64,000 nt of DNA from JBGQOJ01 sp052119585 (GTDB lineage: Bacteria > Pseudomonadota > Alphaproteobacteria > Rhodobacterales > Rhodobacteraceae). The notes beneath the pieces were generated by a model. It saw only the letters and a list, made by a program, of their open reading frames with translations, ran no database searches and was not told the origin of the DNA. The stretch covers positions 62,001-126,000 of the forward strand of contig NZ_JBGQOJ010000001.1 in assembly GCF_052119585.1 (NCBI RefSeq), given 5' to 3'. Positions 8,179 through 19,800 of this stretch are shown one piece after another. The first letter of the stretch is position 1, and the number at the start of each line of letters is the position of its first letter. The translations under genes and the position numbers were made by a program.

Positions 8179-9998
8179 TAGGGCAACCAGCGCCAGAAAA
8201 ACAGATAGACGATTTCCAACGCCGGTTCGATCCAGACTTTCCAGATCGGTTTGCGCGTTTGATCCAGACGGGCGATGCCCTGCATGCCGTTTTCAAGCCG
8301 CAGGTCGTTGGGCGCAAGATCGGCATAGCCGACAAAGCGCAGTTCGCCGTCGACAGTTTCGGCGTTCGGCTTGATCCGCGTCACCGTCAGTTGCAGCGGG
8401 CTTTGCGGGGCAGATTTCAGGCGAAGGGTGCCGGTCATGCCCGGCAACAGTTTGGCACCATTGCGGTTATCGACCGAGACGCGCAGTTCGATGCCACGGC
8501 GTGGCGCGATCTGCATCAAGGTCTCGCCATAGGTGATCTTGGACCCGATCCGCTGCCGCAGGTCGCCGTCCAGAACCAATCCGCCCGACTGCGCCCGGAT
8601 CACGGCGTTTTCCAGATCGCGGCGGGCAAGGTCAAGGCGCGCCTGCGCCTCCGCCATTTCCGCCTCGGCCACGGCGGCAGACCCCAGATCCCGCGCGCGC
8701 CGCGATACCGACGCCTGCGCCAGATGGCGGGCAACCTGCGCTTCCAGCTCGACCTCGCGCAAGCGCAAGTCGGATGCGTCGATCCGCGCCACTTCCTGCC
8801 CTGCGACAACCGTGTCACCCGGCAGAACCGAAACCGATTCAAGAAACCCGTCGGCCGGGGCGCTGACGACCCGTAGGTCGGGGTCGTCTATCACCGTTTC
8901 GGCCCGCAGGGTGTCCGGCACCTTGATCACGACGATGGCGATGACCGCGGCTATAACAAGCGTGGTGATGACCTTGGCCTTCAGCCCGCGTGGTCCGAAC
9001 AAAACACCCAACCCATGCCAGGCCGCCGCGCCGTTGCGTTTGATAAACCCCCGATGCGCCTGATCCTGCAACTGCAACACGGGGCGCGCCAGAATCCACA
9101 AGGCATTCCACAAAGACAGGTCCGGCATGGCCTTTCGGCTGGGCCATTGAATAATAAGAACCTCGACCATCCGGCCCTTGGCATCGCCAAGCGGGATCGC
9201 GGCAATCGCGCCGTCGCCATGGGCGGACGCAAGGTTGGACAGGACCGTTCCCGCAGGATCACCCACCCGCCAGATCACATCCTCGCGGCGGACAAGCGCC
9301 TCGTATCCGGCCTGTTCCGTCAGGTCGTTCAGCCGCGTCTGGCGGTCGAATTTCGCCTCTCCCGAGACAGCCTTGAGGCGCATCCTGCCAAAGACCCCGC
9401 GCCGCACAAGCGCCACCCGCGACGCCCCCAGATACCGCGCCACAAGCGAGGTGAACGCCTGTCGCGCCTCTGTCGGGCTGGTCGCGTCAAGCAATTCCGC
9501 CGACAGCGCGAAACCGTTCTGCTGCACCTCGACCTCGCGCATGGCTTTGCACAGACGTTCCAGCGACAGATAATGGACAACCCAGCCGGTCGCAGCATTC
9601 AGATGCGCCATGATCAGTTCGACCTGATCCGCAGGCAAGGCACCCAGCCCCACCAAAAGCGCCGCGTTGCCCTCTATCGTAGCAAGCGGCAGCGCGATCA
9701 CTTCGGTAATATCGTCCTCGGCGCGGTCCAGCGGATAAAGCACCGCCGAGCCCGCCGCGCGCATCTGCGACAGGGCCATCGCATAACCGGACCGGTTCAA
9801 AGGCATCGCATCTGGAGAGCAGGCGATTTTTCGCGCGCTGCTCTCGTCCAGAATGACAATCCCCGCCTCGCGGATACCCCGGACCTGTTCGACCAGCTTG
9901 CGGCACCAGACGGCAAGCTGACCGTGAAGGTCCGGGGCGGCAGTGTCTTCCATACCGCCCTGCACCGCTTTCGCGTCGTTCAAAGGCTGTTCAAGCAT
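8178..9998 (-). CDS. GAF-like / HlyD-type membrane fusion protein
   Basis: A 606-residue protein. The first 335 residues are cytoplasmic and include a GAF-like region (EARQAFTSLVARYLGASRVALV ... GDGAIAAIPLGDAKGR). A single transmembrane helix lies at about 341-360 (AKVITTLVIAAVIAIVVIKV). It is followed by a HlyD adaptor: the lipoyl half VVSAPADGFLESVSVLPGDT, an Ala/Arg-rich hairpin (about 410-455), the return strand AVIRAQSGGLVLDG, and a beta-barrel ending near 580. A hydrophobic C-terminal stretch (IVYLFFWRWLP) closes the protein. HlyD proteins connect inner-membrane exporters to TolC; a large sensor-like cytoplasmic N-terminus is not usual for type I adaptors. It starts 24 nt after the DUF3467 gene and overlaps the M50 fusion gene. 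The ATG at 9998 has only a weak ribosome-binding site, so coupling is likely. Confidence 0.83.
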   Translation of the reverse strand: MLEQPLNDAKAVQGGMEDTAAPDLHGQLAVWCRKLVEQVRGIREAGIVILDESSARKIACSPDAMPLNRSGYAMALSQMRAAGSAVLYPLDRAEDDITEVIALPLATIEGNAALLVGLGALPADQVELIMAHLNAATGWVVHYLSLERLCKAMREVEVQQNGFALSAELLDATSPTEARQAFTSLVARYLGASRVALVRRGVFGRMRLKAVSGEAKFDRQTRLNDLTEQAGYEALVRREDVIWRVGDPAGTVLSNLASAHGDGAIAAIPLGDAKGRMVEVLIIQWPSRKAMPDLSLWNALWILARPVLQLQDQAHRGFIKRNGAAAWHGLGVLFGPRGLKAKVITTLVIAAVIAIVVIKVPDTLRAETVIDDPDLRVVSAPADGFLESVSVLPGDTVVAGQEVARIDASDLRLREVELEAQVARHLAQASVSRRARDLGSAAVAEAEMAEAQARLDLARRDLENAVIRAQSGGLVLDGDLRQRIGSKITYGETLMQIAPRRGIELRVSVDNRNGAKLLPGMTGTLRLKSAPQSPLQLTVTRIKPNAETVDGELRFVGYADLAPNDLRLENGMQGIARLDQTRKPIWKVWIEPALEIVYLFFWRWLP

Positions 9999-10022
9999 AC
10001 GAACCGCGCAGGGTGGTCATTT

Positions 10023-10355
10023 TCAGGCATTTCCCATCGGAGGCATCGACGCGTTCTCAGGCGATGGCGGCTGGGCCGATGCGTCGATCTTGCCATAGCG
10101 GGCCTCGTGCTGGGCAATTGCGTTCACCAGCATCGCGGCAAGCCGCTTGGCGGTTTGCGGGGTCATGATGACGCGGTCGTTCAGGTCGACCTCGAATTCA
10201 TCGCCCCGCCCGTGCCACGAACGGCCAGTGCCGATCAACAGTGCAAATTCCTCGGATGTGGCGGCAACATTGACCACGTTGGAATAGCTGGTCCGCATGT
10301 TCTGGTCACGAAATACGACCGTCTTGCCGCCTTCTTTGGATTTGGTATCGCTCAT
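10023..10355 (-). CDS. DUF3467 family protein
   Basis: A 110-residue soluble protein. The central section has the DUF3467 pattern: YSNVVNVAATSEEFALLIGT, then NDRVIMTPQTAKRLAAMLV and NAIAQHEARYG. The family has no established function that I can name. The last 20 residues are Pro/Ser/Met-rich and probably disordered. I start it at the ATG at 10355, which has AAGGA 8 nt upstream, rather than 13 codons earlier where no good site is seen. It lies between the giant structural gene (72-nt gap) and the export genes (22-nt gap). That is the usual place for a small cytoplasmic helper such as a secretion chaperone; this is a positional inference only. Confidence 0.82.
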   Translation of the reverse strand: MSDTKSKEGGKTVVFRDQNMRTSYSNVVNVAATSEEFALLIGTGRSWHGRGDEFEVDLNDRVIMTPQTAKRLAAMLVNAIAQHEARYGKIDASAQPPSPENASMPPMGNA

Positions 10356-10427
10356 CGCACAGTTCCTTACCGTCTTCCGACGTTTGTTGATCAAAGTATG
10401 GGGTCAAGCCCCGCACCCTATCGTTGG

Positions 10428-10850
10428 TTACAAGTATTCCGAAGCCTTTTCCTTTGCGTCGCCCCGAAGCGAGAACCGGCCGTCCTGCCAGACCCGAAGG
10501 CGCTGTTCCAGGCTGCCGACATTCTTGGAGCCATAACGACGCCAAGTGCTGCGATTTGCAACCGCCATTGCGGCACCGGCCTCGAAGACAGTCAAGATAC
10601 CGCCATGCGACGCGCCTTCGGCCATCACATCGGACGCCCCGATCATATCGCCGCCTTCAGAGCCAAGAACAACCCGCATTCCAGCCGCACCGCCATCAGA
10701 ACCGGCAAGGGCTGCCTGTTCCTGCTGCGCCTCTTCCTCAGCCGGAACTTCGGCTTCGGTCGGGGCGGGCTGCGGTTCGCTTGCCAACATGGGCTGCGCG
10801 ATGGATGGCAGAGACTCCTGATTGATGCTCGGGTCGATATGCTCTTCTGT
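10428..10850 (-). other. Pro/Glu linker and basic C-terminal tail of the giant protein
   Basis: After the RTX region comes an acidic Pro/Gln/Glu linker (SEPQPAPTEAEVPAEEEAQQ), a Gly/Ala/Met-rich patch, and a final segment with STWRRYGSKNVGSLEQRLRV and SLRGDAKEKASEYL. The end is charged and helical-looking. A short acidic-hydrophobic RTX secretion signal of the HlyA or protease type is not evident by eye. Confidence 0.6.
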
Positions 10851-13800
10851 CATAATGCGCACGAACTGCTGAAGGAAGGCGGCAAAACCGGTATCTTCTT
10901 CGGCGGCGTCACCTTTGCCGATGTTCGCGAACAGATCGAAGATGGCGATCGTATTGCGTGCCAGTTGGCTTGTGGCGCCCAGAACAGTCGTGGACGGCAC
11001 CTGCCCCGCAAGCACGCGATCATCCAAAAGGCTGCGGCTGACGCCCATGTTGAACAGGAAGTCGAGCTTATCAATCCCCTGATCCGCCGCGAACAGCACG
11101 CGACCGAAGGTTTCAAAGATAACGTCAACGCCTGCGGCCGTGTCGAACTGGTTGAACTGGGTTCCGCCGAACACAAAATCACCGCTGTAACCAGAGCGCA
11201 GGATATCCCCCGCGCCGGACTGGTTGTAGATCTGCGGAGTTTCGATATCCGTAACGAACCCGTTCACAAAGTCCAGACGCAGGAAGTCGCCCGCGATGAT
11301 ATCGCGCCCGCCCTCGCCGCTGACGTCGTCAGATCCAGCGCCACCAAGAATGATGTCGCGGCCCGCACCACCGGCCAGAACGTCGTTGCCCCGCATTTCG
11401 GGCAGCAGGTTCTCGATCTTGACCAGCCCCATGACACCCGGCAACGCCGGATCAAAGTCGACATAGCCCGTATCACCGAAAATGATATGCTGACCGTCAT
11501 TCGCGGCCACAGACCCATCCGGCGCACGCCCCGTCAGGATGACATCGTTGCCGCCGCCGCCAAAGACAACCCCGCTGCCCGATCCGGCAACCAGTCTGTC
11601 ATTGCCGTAACGGCTGGTGTTCATGTCCTCGACATAGTCCAGATCGCCCGACGCAGGGTCGCGCAGGATGATGCCATAATCGAGCAGGGCAATAACTTCG
11701 CCATCGCCCAGCAGAACACTGTCATCGCCCGCACCCATGATGCCGATGTGCTGGCCGATGCCGCTGGTCCACTGATCCTTTGCCGCCGCGTCGATCGCTG
11801 CGTCGTCGGTCCGCGCCTCCATGCGGGACAGGATGAAGCCGGGATTGTTCTGATCCATCTCGCCGCCATCGCCCAGCACATAGGCCAGACCATCGCCGCT
11901 TGTCAGCTTGTCCTCGCCCGTTCCAAGGATCGCACGCAGATCACCGTTGCCGGTGGTGAACACATCGTTGCCAGCCGGTGTGCCCGCATCATCGAGCGAG
12001 ACGAAGGTCAGCATCTGTTCTTCCGACGGGTTGAACAGCAGATCGGCATAGTCACCGGCAAAGTAGCTGTCATTCCGTGTGCCAGCGACCTGCGCCGCAA
12101 GCGGATCGCCGTTGCCATCGACCTGCGCGTGCACCGTATCGGTGCCCGCCCCGCCAAAGACCACCTGACGCGCGCCCTGCCCCAACCGGATCACATCATC
12201 GCCGGACAGCGCGGTATAAGAGGCGTTCGTTCCGCCAAGCGGCGCGTTGTTGACGCTTTTCAGGGTGTCGTTCTGCGTCGGATCGAACAGGATCCGGCCA
12301 AAGTCGCCCAACAGCGTGGTTTCCCCGTCGCCAAGATGCACCTCGTCGCCAGCAGCCCCCAGGATACCCACATGCAGACCTGCACCGCCGGTCCATGTGT
12401 CTTTGGCACCCGATGCCGCCAGCGCGTCGGTCTCGGCAATCAGGCTTGTCAGCGCGAATGTCGCAGGGTTCTGCAACATTTCGCCACCATCGCCCAGCAC
12501 ATAGGCCAGACCGTCGCCGTGGGACAGACTGTCCGCACCACGGCCAAGAATGGCCCGCACCGCACCGCTTCCGGTGGTGAAACCATCGTTCCAGGTCGCC
12601 GTGGTCAGCACATCCCGCGCGGTAAAGCTTAGCATTTCGCCCGCCGCCGGATCAAAGAACAGGGCGGCATAGTCACCGGCGAAATAGCTGTCGTTCCGGG
12701 CAAGGGACACCAGCGGATTGCCATCTACATCGACCTGCGCCGTTACCGTATCGCTGCCGGCGCCGCCAAAGACGACCTGAAGCGCGCCGCGACCCAGCTG
12801 GATCACATCATCGCCGGACAGCGAGGCAAAGTCGGCCTCTTCGCCGGCAGTCGGCGCATTCACGACCGACCGAAGCGCCCAGTTCGCGGTCTTGTCGAAC
12901 AGGATGTCACCGTGATCGCCCAGAATGACCGCGTTTCCGTCACCGACCGTTACCGTATCAACGCCGTCGCCACCGATCACCGCGACATCGCCTGCCGCAA
13001 CGGTGATCTTGTCGTCACCGCCCGACTTGCGAAGCAGCCCGTTGTCGTCTCTGGCGCTGACAAAGCTTACGACTTTGTAGCTGGCGTCATCCGGTGTCAG
13101 AACAACCTCGGCAACGTCGCCCGCGATGATCGCGCGGCCCGGATTGCCCGTGCCGTCGTCATTGCTGACATTGCCTGCTGTGATCTCGTCGGCACCGCCG
13201 CCGCCGATCACAACCATCCGGCCATGACCAAGGGTGATTTTATCGTCGCCGCCGGACAGATCCTTCAGCGCGGCAAAGTTCGCCGCATTCGGATCTGCGG
13301 GCACCTGTTCGGTGTCCTTGCCGATGACAGTCGCCAGACGCTCGACGTCAAAGACATCGGGAATGGCGCGCGCATCGTCCGGCACAATACCCGTTTTGCC
13401 GATCAGTTCCGCGACGTTCATATCAAGGGTGATCTGCCCGCGGCCCCCCAGAACAATGGCGCGGCCTTCTTCGGTTTCGGCCATGCCAACCTGAAGTGCG
13501 ACGGTATCATCGCCCGCACCGGCCAAAAGCGTGACCTTGGCCGCATGAGAGGTGATGATGTCGTCGCCGCCAACCACAGTGGTGATCAGATCCTTCAGGA
13601 TCAGCTCGTTCCGCAGATCGTCGGCATTCCAGCTGAGCGTTTGCAGGTCCATGCGATCGCCCGCAAGGATATGACGGCCCGTGCCAAGGGTCATGACATC
13701 GCTGCCGATGCCACCTGTGGCCAGAATATCGCCATTGCCGATCGTGATGTCATCCCAGCTGTCGCCAGCACCCGCAATCGCGGTTGCGCTGTCACGCTCG

Positions 13801-16800
13801 GCGTTCTCATAGCTGAGAATGCTGCGCGGTGCCGACATCCCGACACGCGGATCGAAGGTGATGACCGCGCCGTCGCCGGACACGATCTGGCGCAGATAGT
13901 CGCTGCTGTCGGCCGCCACGCGGATCACATCATGGCCAAGACCACCCGAAACCACATGATAACCTGCACCCAGATCAATGATGTCGTCGCCGCCACGGTC
14001 GATCTGCGACTGCTGCGCCGCATCGGATTCCACGCCGATCGGTGTCTCGTCCACACTGTTGCGCACCTGGATCAGGCGGTCGCCGTCAAGGGCGGAACCG
14101 GCAAAGCCCAGCATCCGCGCCAGCGAACCGGTATCGCCAAGAACAGCCAGACCGTATTCGCCCGTCGTGTTCAGGTTGGTTGTATCGGTCGCGTCGAATG
14201 GCAGTGCGCCATTGGTATCCAGCGCGACCAGCTCGTCGTCGCCCTCGCCCAGAATGACATTGCCACGGGCAGAATTCAGATGAACGCTGTCGTTACCGCC
14301 ATCGCCCCTGTTGCCTGCCTGCGCCAGCGGATCGCCGGCCAGAAGCACGTCGATATCCGCGTTGAAGTCGTTCGACGGAATATTGGACCGAACCACAAAA
14401 TCGACCAGCGGCGTTGTCGCATTGTCGGTGAACAGGTCAAGGCCACGGCTGACCTGATTATACGGGTTCACCAACCCGGTATCGTTCACGCCCGCCTCGT
14501 AGTTGTAGACCGTGCGCGTCATCGAGCCGTAATCGCTGACAAGGTTCACAACCTGCGCTTTGCGCGTCGCGGCAGAGGTGTCGATGACCGTAACCGTCGG
14601 CACCCAGCTCCAGCTGCCGAAGGTTGCGCCACGGTCGGTGCCCAGCATCAGAAGCGGCGCGGTGCCATAGGTGACAGCCGTTTGCGGCAGCCCCTGCGGG
14701 ATCACAAGGCCCAGCACATCGGCAAGATGGATCGGCTGACCGTCCGCATCAACGATCACCGCCTGATCGGCGTTCCCGCCGGCCACAGCCCTGGGATTGA
14801 TCGCGGCAGTATAGCCGACCCAGATCCGGTCATTGCCGCCGCCACCGATCCAGTCGGCGTCGTCATTGCCCAGAACGACCGTATCATCGCCACCGGGCCT
14901 ATCGGCATCCGTTGCCATAAAGGCGATTTCTGTCGTTTCGTCGACCAGACGGATTTTGCCCATGTCAGACAGAATACGGCTGCGGAACTGGCCCGCCGCG
15001 TCGCTGCCATCCGGGTTCAACCCGCCAAAGATCGCGTCATTGCCGTGCCCGGCCAGCACATAGGCATCGCCCGCGCCATACTGGATCCAGTCATCGCCGC
15101 GCGGCTCGTCATAGGGGGGACGGGCCAGCGTGATGTCCTGGGCGTCGAGTTTGCGCACCAGAGCCGTTGCTGTCTCGTTCATCTCGTTCAGGCGCAACTG
15201 GCCCTCGTCTCCAAAGATGATGTGCCCGTGGCCATGGGCCAGATCTGTATCACCCAGATAGATCCGGTCGCGACCCGCACCGCCAAAGACCACATTGGTG
15301 CCCTGTAGCGTCGTTGCCAAAGTATCCGACAGACCCAGCTTGCTAGGAAGCGCCACACCCGAGAAGATCAGGTCATTGCCGCCCTCCTGACCCAGCGTTT
15401 CCGTGGGTGAGGCCATCGTGTTCCAGATCGCGAAGGGATCGCCGCCGCGATAGTTCTTCTCGGCATTGCGGATCAGAACGCCCGCGCCGTCAACCGCCTC
15501 GGCCAGATCGAACAATTGACCTGCGCTGTCGGACCGGTCGAACAGATAGACGCCGCCCGCCTCCATCCAGCGTGCATCGAAGTACTGGCTGTTGGTGTCG
15601 ATGAAACCCGGCAGACGGTAGGTGACGGTGTTGATACCCTCGACCCGCGTGAACATCCGGCCCAGATCGTCGCCCGCCAGAACCTCCAGCTGGCTGCCCC
15701 AAAGGCTGCCATCCGCCGGATCGCCCAACAGTGCCGCGCCATAGCCCTGAAGCTCGTCGTTGCCCATGCCGCCGACCAGAATATCGACGCCGGTCGAGCC
15801 TTTCAGCACGTCATCGCCATCGCCGCCGAAGGCGCGCACATTCACCAGCGCCAGAGACAGGTCGATGGTGTCATTGCCGTCGCCGCCAAAGACCTGAAGC
15901 ATGTCATGCGGATCGCCGGTTATGGCGTTTTTCAGGCCGATATTTTCGCCCGTCGCAGTGCGCAGAACGGTCGCGGTGTCATTGCCTGCCCCAAGGAAGA
16001 CCGTTGTCGGCGCCTCGGAACGGATGGTGTTGATCTGCACTGTGCGATCGTCGCCGTCGCCGGTGTAGACCACGACGCCACGGTCAAAGCCGCTTTGCGC
16101 CTCGCCGACATAGGTTCCTGCAAGCACCCGCTCAGAAGTGGTCGCCGCAGAGTAGATCACGGTTGTCACCAGTGGCGGAATGGCCAGATCATCGCTGGAG
16201 AAGTGACGCATCACCACGCCGTTGTCGTTGATCTCGACGTTGCCGGTCGGGTCGCTGTCGCCACCGCGGCTGATAACCAGACGGGTCGACCCCGTGCCGC
16301 CATCAAGGTTGACCGTGGTGTTGACCCCGTCCAGCGACGAGGTCAGCGCGTCATCCGGCGTGGAGCCGACGAAGAATTCGTCATCGCCGCCACCCGCAAA
16401 GATGAAGATCGGTTGCAGGGCAGACCGGACTTCGACGCTGTCGTTGCCTGTGCCCAGATAGACCTCTGTCGTCTCGAAGCTGTTCATCGCAAAGGCGCCG
16501 TCCGGCCCCGCCCCGCCATCACGCGCAGAAAAGCGGATGTTGGTGAAGTCGATGCGCTGTTGCAGCGGATCTTTGTTGATCTCGTCCTGCGTTGCCACAG
16601 ACGGGTCTTCGGGGTTGAAGGGCTTCAGGTTGATCGCGGTGACCTGCGCCAGAACCGCGTCAGAGCGGGCACTGTCGTAGATCTGGATCAGGTCGTCACC
16701 GGTGCCGCCGATCAGGGCCGCGCGCGAGTAGATATCTGCCAGAGAGCCGACACGGCCACCGTGGCGCGGGTTCGCCGCCTCCCACTTTGCGGTCAGCGCG

Positions 16801-19800
16801 ACACCGTCTAGCGCGGACAGGGTCAGGGTGCTGAACCATGTGGTCAAACCCGTTGTGTCCAGCGTGACCCCAAGATCCACCGCTGCGATCAGCAGTTGCA
16901 GTTGCGTCAGACCGGACAGCGCCAGCGGGCTTTCACGTTCCGCGAACCATGCCCGCGTGTCCAGCGCCAGACGGTCGAGTGTCAGACCGAACAACGGCCC
17001 GTTCTGTGCGTCGTAATCGGCGTTCAGCTGGGTGATATCCGCCTGCGTGACGCTGGCCAGATCAAAGGCCGCAGTCACAGGGGCCACATCGGACCCGTGC
17101 AACCAGCGCTCTAGCACCCCGGCCGTCAGTTGCGCCCCCGCAGGCAAATCGCGCACGGCGATTGCCAGCAGGTTCAGCTGCGTGATTGTGATTGACAGGC
17201 CGTCAAGCACGGCCTGCTGCGCCGCCAGCCAATCCTGAACCGGTGCCAGCTGACCGGCAATCGTCAGGCCGATCAGCCTGCCGTCGCCGATGGTGGGTTC
17301 GGGCAGTGTGTCGGTGATCCGGCCAGCGGTCACAACATCGTTGCCGCCACCCAAGGAGATAACCGCGAACTTGATGTCCTTATCGACCGCTTCCAACGCA
17401 AAGTTGTTATCGGCGGAACCAAGCTGGATGCGCACCAGTTCCAGATTGTCCAGCACGATGCCCTGGCGGTTGCCGCCAAAACCCGTGACCCAACCATAGG
17501 TCTGGTTATCGGGGCTATCGACGGGGATAAGCTCTGCCTCGCTGGGCACATAGCTTTGACCGTAGACGGCTTTCAGGGCACGGATCAGGATATCCCGATC
17601 GGTTGTCGTGCTCATACCGCCATCGGCACTGGTGCCATTCGCGCTGCCATAAAGCTGGAAGTCGACAGTGTCGGCACCGGCGGACCCGTCCAGGATCACA
17701 AGGTTGTCGAAGGCGCTTAGATCGGTTTGTTGCCCCACCATCGCCGCCTCTGGCGAGATGCGCTTGCGCTCTGTCTGGGTCGTGGCACCAACGGCCACAA
17801 GTTCGACCGTCGCGACGCGTTTCTTGACGGTGTAACCCGGCACGATGACCTGGCGCACGGTTTCGGTGCCGTCGGCATTGGTGGTGCGTTCCACGCGGAT
17901 AAAGCCGGGAACGAACTCTTCAACCTCGGTATAGGTGATGACCGGCACCAGCGCGGTGGCGGCGGTGCTGTCCAGATCAATGGTCTGCGACACGGGGTCG
18001 AACACACGGGCCGGACCGCCGATAAATATCTGGTCGTTGCCGCGGCCCGAATTGATCGTAAGGCGGGTTTCGGCGTTCACGCCGTAGATGTAGATCGTGT
18101 CGTCGCCGTCGATGGCGTTGATCTGGATACTTTCGATGTTCTTGATAGAGCCAAGATCAATGCCCGCGCCCTTGATCTGCTGCACGCCGTCATCGTCCAC
18201 ATAGACGATGAACTGATCGCCGATCTCGGTGCCTTCCAGAATGAACGTATCGAACCCGCTGCCGCCATCAATGTGAAGTGGCGCGTTGCGGTTGAAGCCG
18301 ACCTTGTTCTTGCCCTTGCCGGAGCCAATGTTGGTGATGCCCAGCGTTGCCTTGACAAAGAACGTGTCGTCGCCCGCATCGCCGAACAGCCAGGTCTCGC
18401 CCTTGTTGCGGTAAACCTGGAAATAGTCGTTGCCGCCGCCGCCGAACATGCGGGTGTCATGCGCGGTGCCGGATGTGGTTTCGACCACGGTAACCGTGCC
18501 CTCGCCCTCGGGGTTGGGGGCCTGACGGGCCTCGATGATCGACCCGACGTTGAACGTGTCCTTGCCGCCGTGGCCATAGGCGTAGCTCAGCGATCCGGTG
18601 TTGTCGAAAGTGAAAATGTCACTGCCGTTGGTGCCGTGGATGAACAATTCATCCCCGCCGGAGTTGTTGATGAACCGTTGATCGGCCTCTTGCGCGACCG
18701 TGGTCAGAACGCCGTTTTCAATGCGGAAGGTGGTGCCGCCATCCAGCGACACGGACACCTGCGTCCGGTCGATGCCGAACAGATGCGCCTGCGTCGCGGG
18801 CGTTGTCGGTGCCCAGTCGCGATGGTCTTGCCAACTGACAGCCGCGTCCGGCAATTCGTTGATGGCCACGACAATGCGGTCGCGGTTGAGGAAGGAAACC
18901 CCGTCAAACCCAAGCAGCTGCGAACCGGGCAGACTACCCCACCCGCTGCTGTCCAGATTGCTGATGACCAGCGCGTTGCCCAACCCGTCTTTCGACGCGA
19001 ATTCAAGCGCGAGACCCTCCAGCGACAGGCTGGTGCCGCCAGCCGATTGCGCCGCCGCCACACCGGTGCCGATGTAGTTGACCGACCCCATCTTGATCCC
19101 GGCAATGCGGAATTCGCTTGCGCCGCCGGCATCGACCACAAGAGTCGTGCCGTCGGATTTCGTCACGGTCAGAAGCGCATCAAGCGCGATCGTCGATAGT
19201 TGCCCTTGCAGGGCCGCAAAGCTGAGCAAGCCCTTTTCGGGATCAAAGCTGATGACCTCGCCTATTGCGACACCGCCGATAAACACAAGATCGCCCTGTT
19301 GCGGGTCGATCTCGGCCCGGTTCAGGTCTTCGATCGGATTGGTGGCGCCAACTCGGTGCAGAACCGTGGAAACCACAGCATCCGTGCGCAGGGCAGCGAC
19401 CGTGCCGTCCACGCGGCTTTGCGCGGCATCCGATCCTGTCCATGCGACGGCAAGGCCCGTCACCACAGGATAGGCTTTCAGCGCCTCGCGGTTGATCAAC
19501 AGCTCGACCGTCACCCCATCGGCAAACACCTGAAGAACGCGGCCGATTTCAACATCGACGCCGCCAGTGGTTGCCCGCAAAACGGTGCCCGTTTTAGGCG
19601 GATTCGTGGCGGAGGACAGCGTGACAAGCACCCGTTCGCCCACGATCACGGCACCCGAGGCGTCGATTTCGCTGGTGACTTTTTGCTTGTCTTTCACGAT
19701 GTCGGTCAGTTGCTGCGACAGCGCCGCCGCACCGGTCAAACCACTGGTCAGGCCCGACAGGGTGATGACGGTGGTTTCAGGGTTCCAATCACTGATGCGA

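Noticed and set aside
9015..12632. 1,205-codon open frame on the plus strand
   Set aside because: It lies antisense to the GAF/HlyD, DUF3467 and giant genes. Its product is rich in Arg, His and Gln with no domain pattern, as expected from the reverse complement of GC-rich RTX codons.
12912..15308. 798-codon plus-strand frame and similar long ones (29244-30932, 31254-32873, 33024-35042)
   Set aside because: All are shadows of the giant gene; their length comes from the lack of stop codons opposite GC-rich repeats.
11100..18670. Regular short DNA repeats resembling a CRISPR array
   Set aside because: The periodicity is about 27 nt and in frame, coding RTX nonapeptides. There are no constant repeats with unique spacers and no cas genes.
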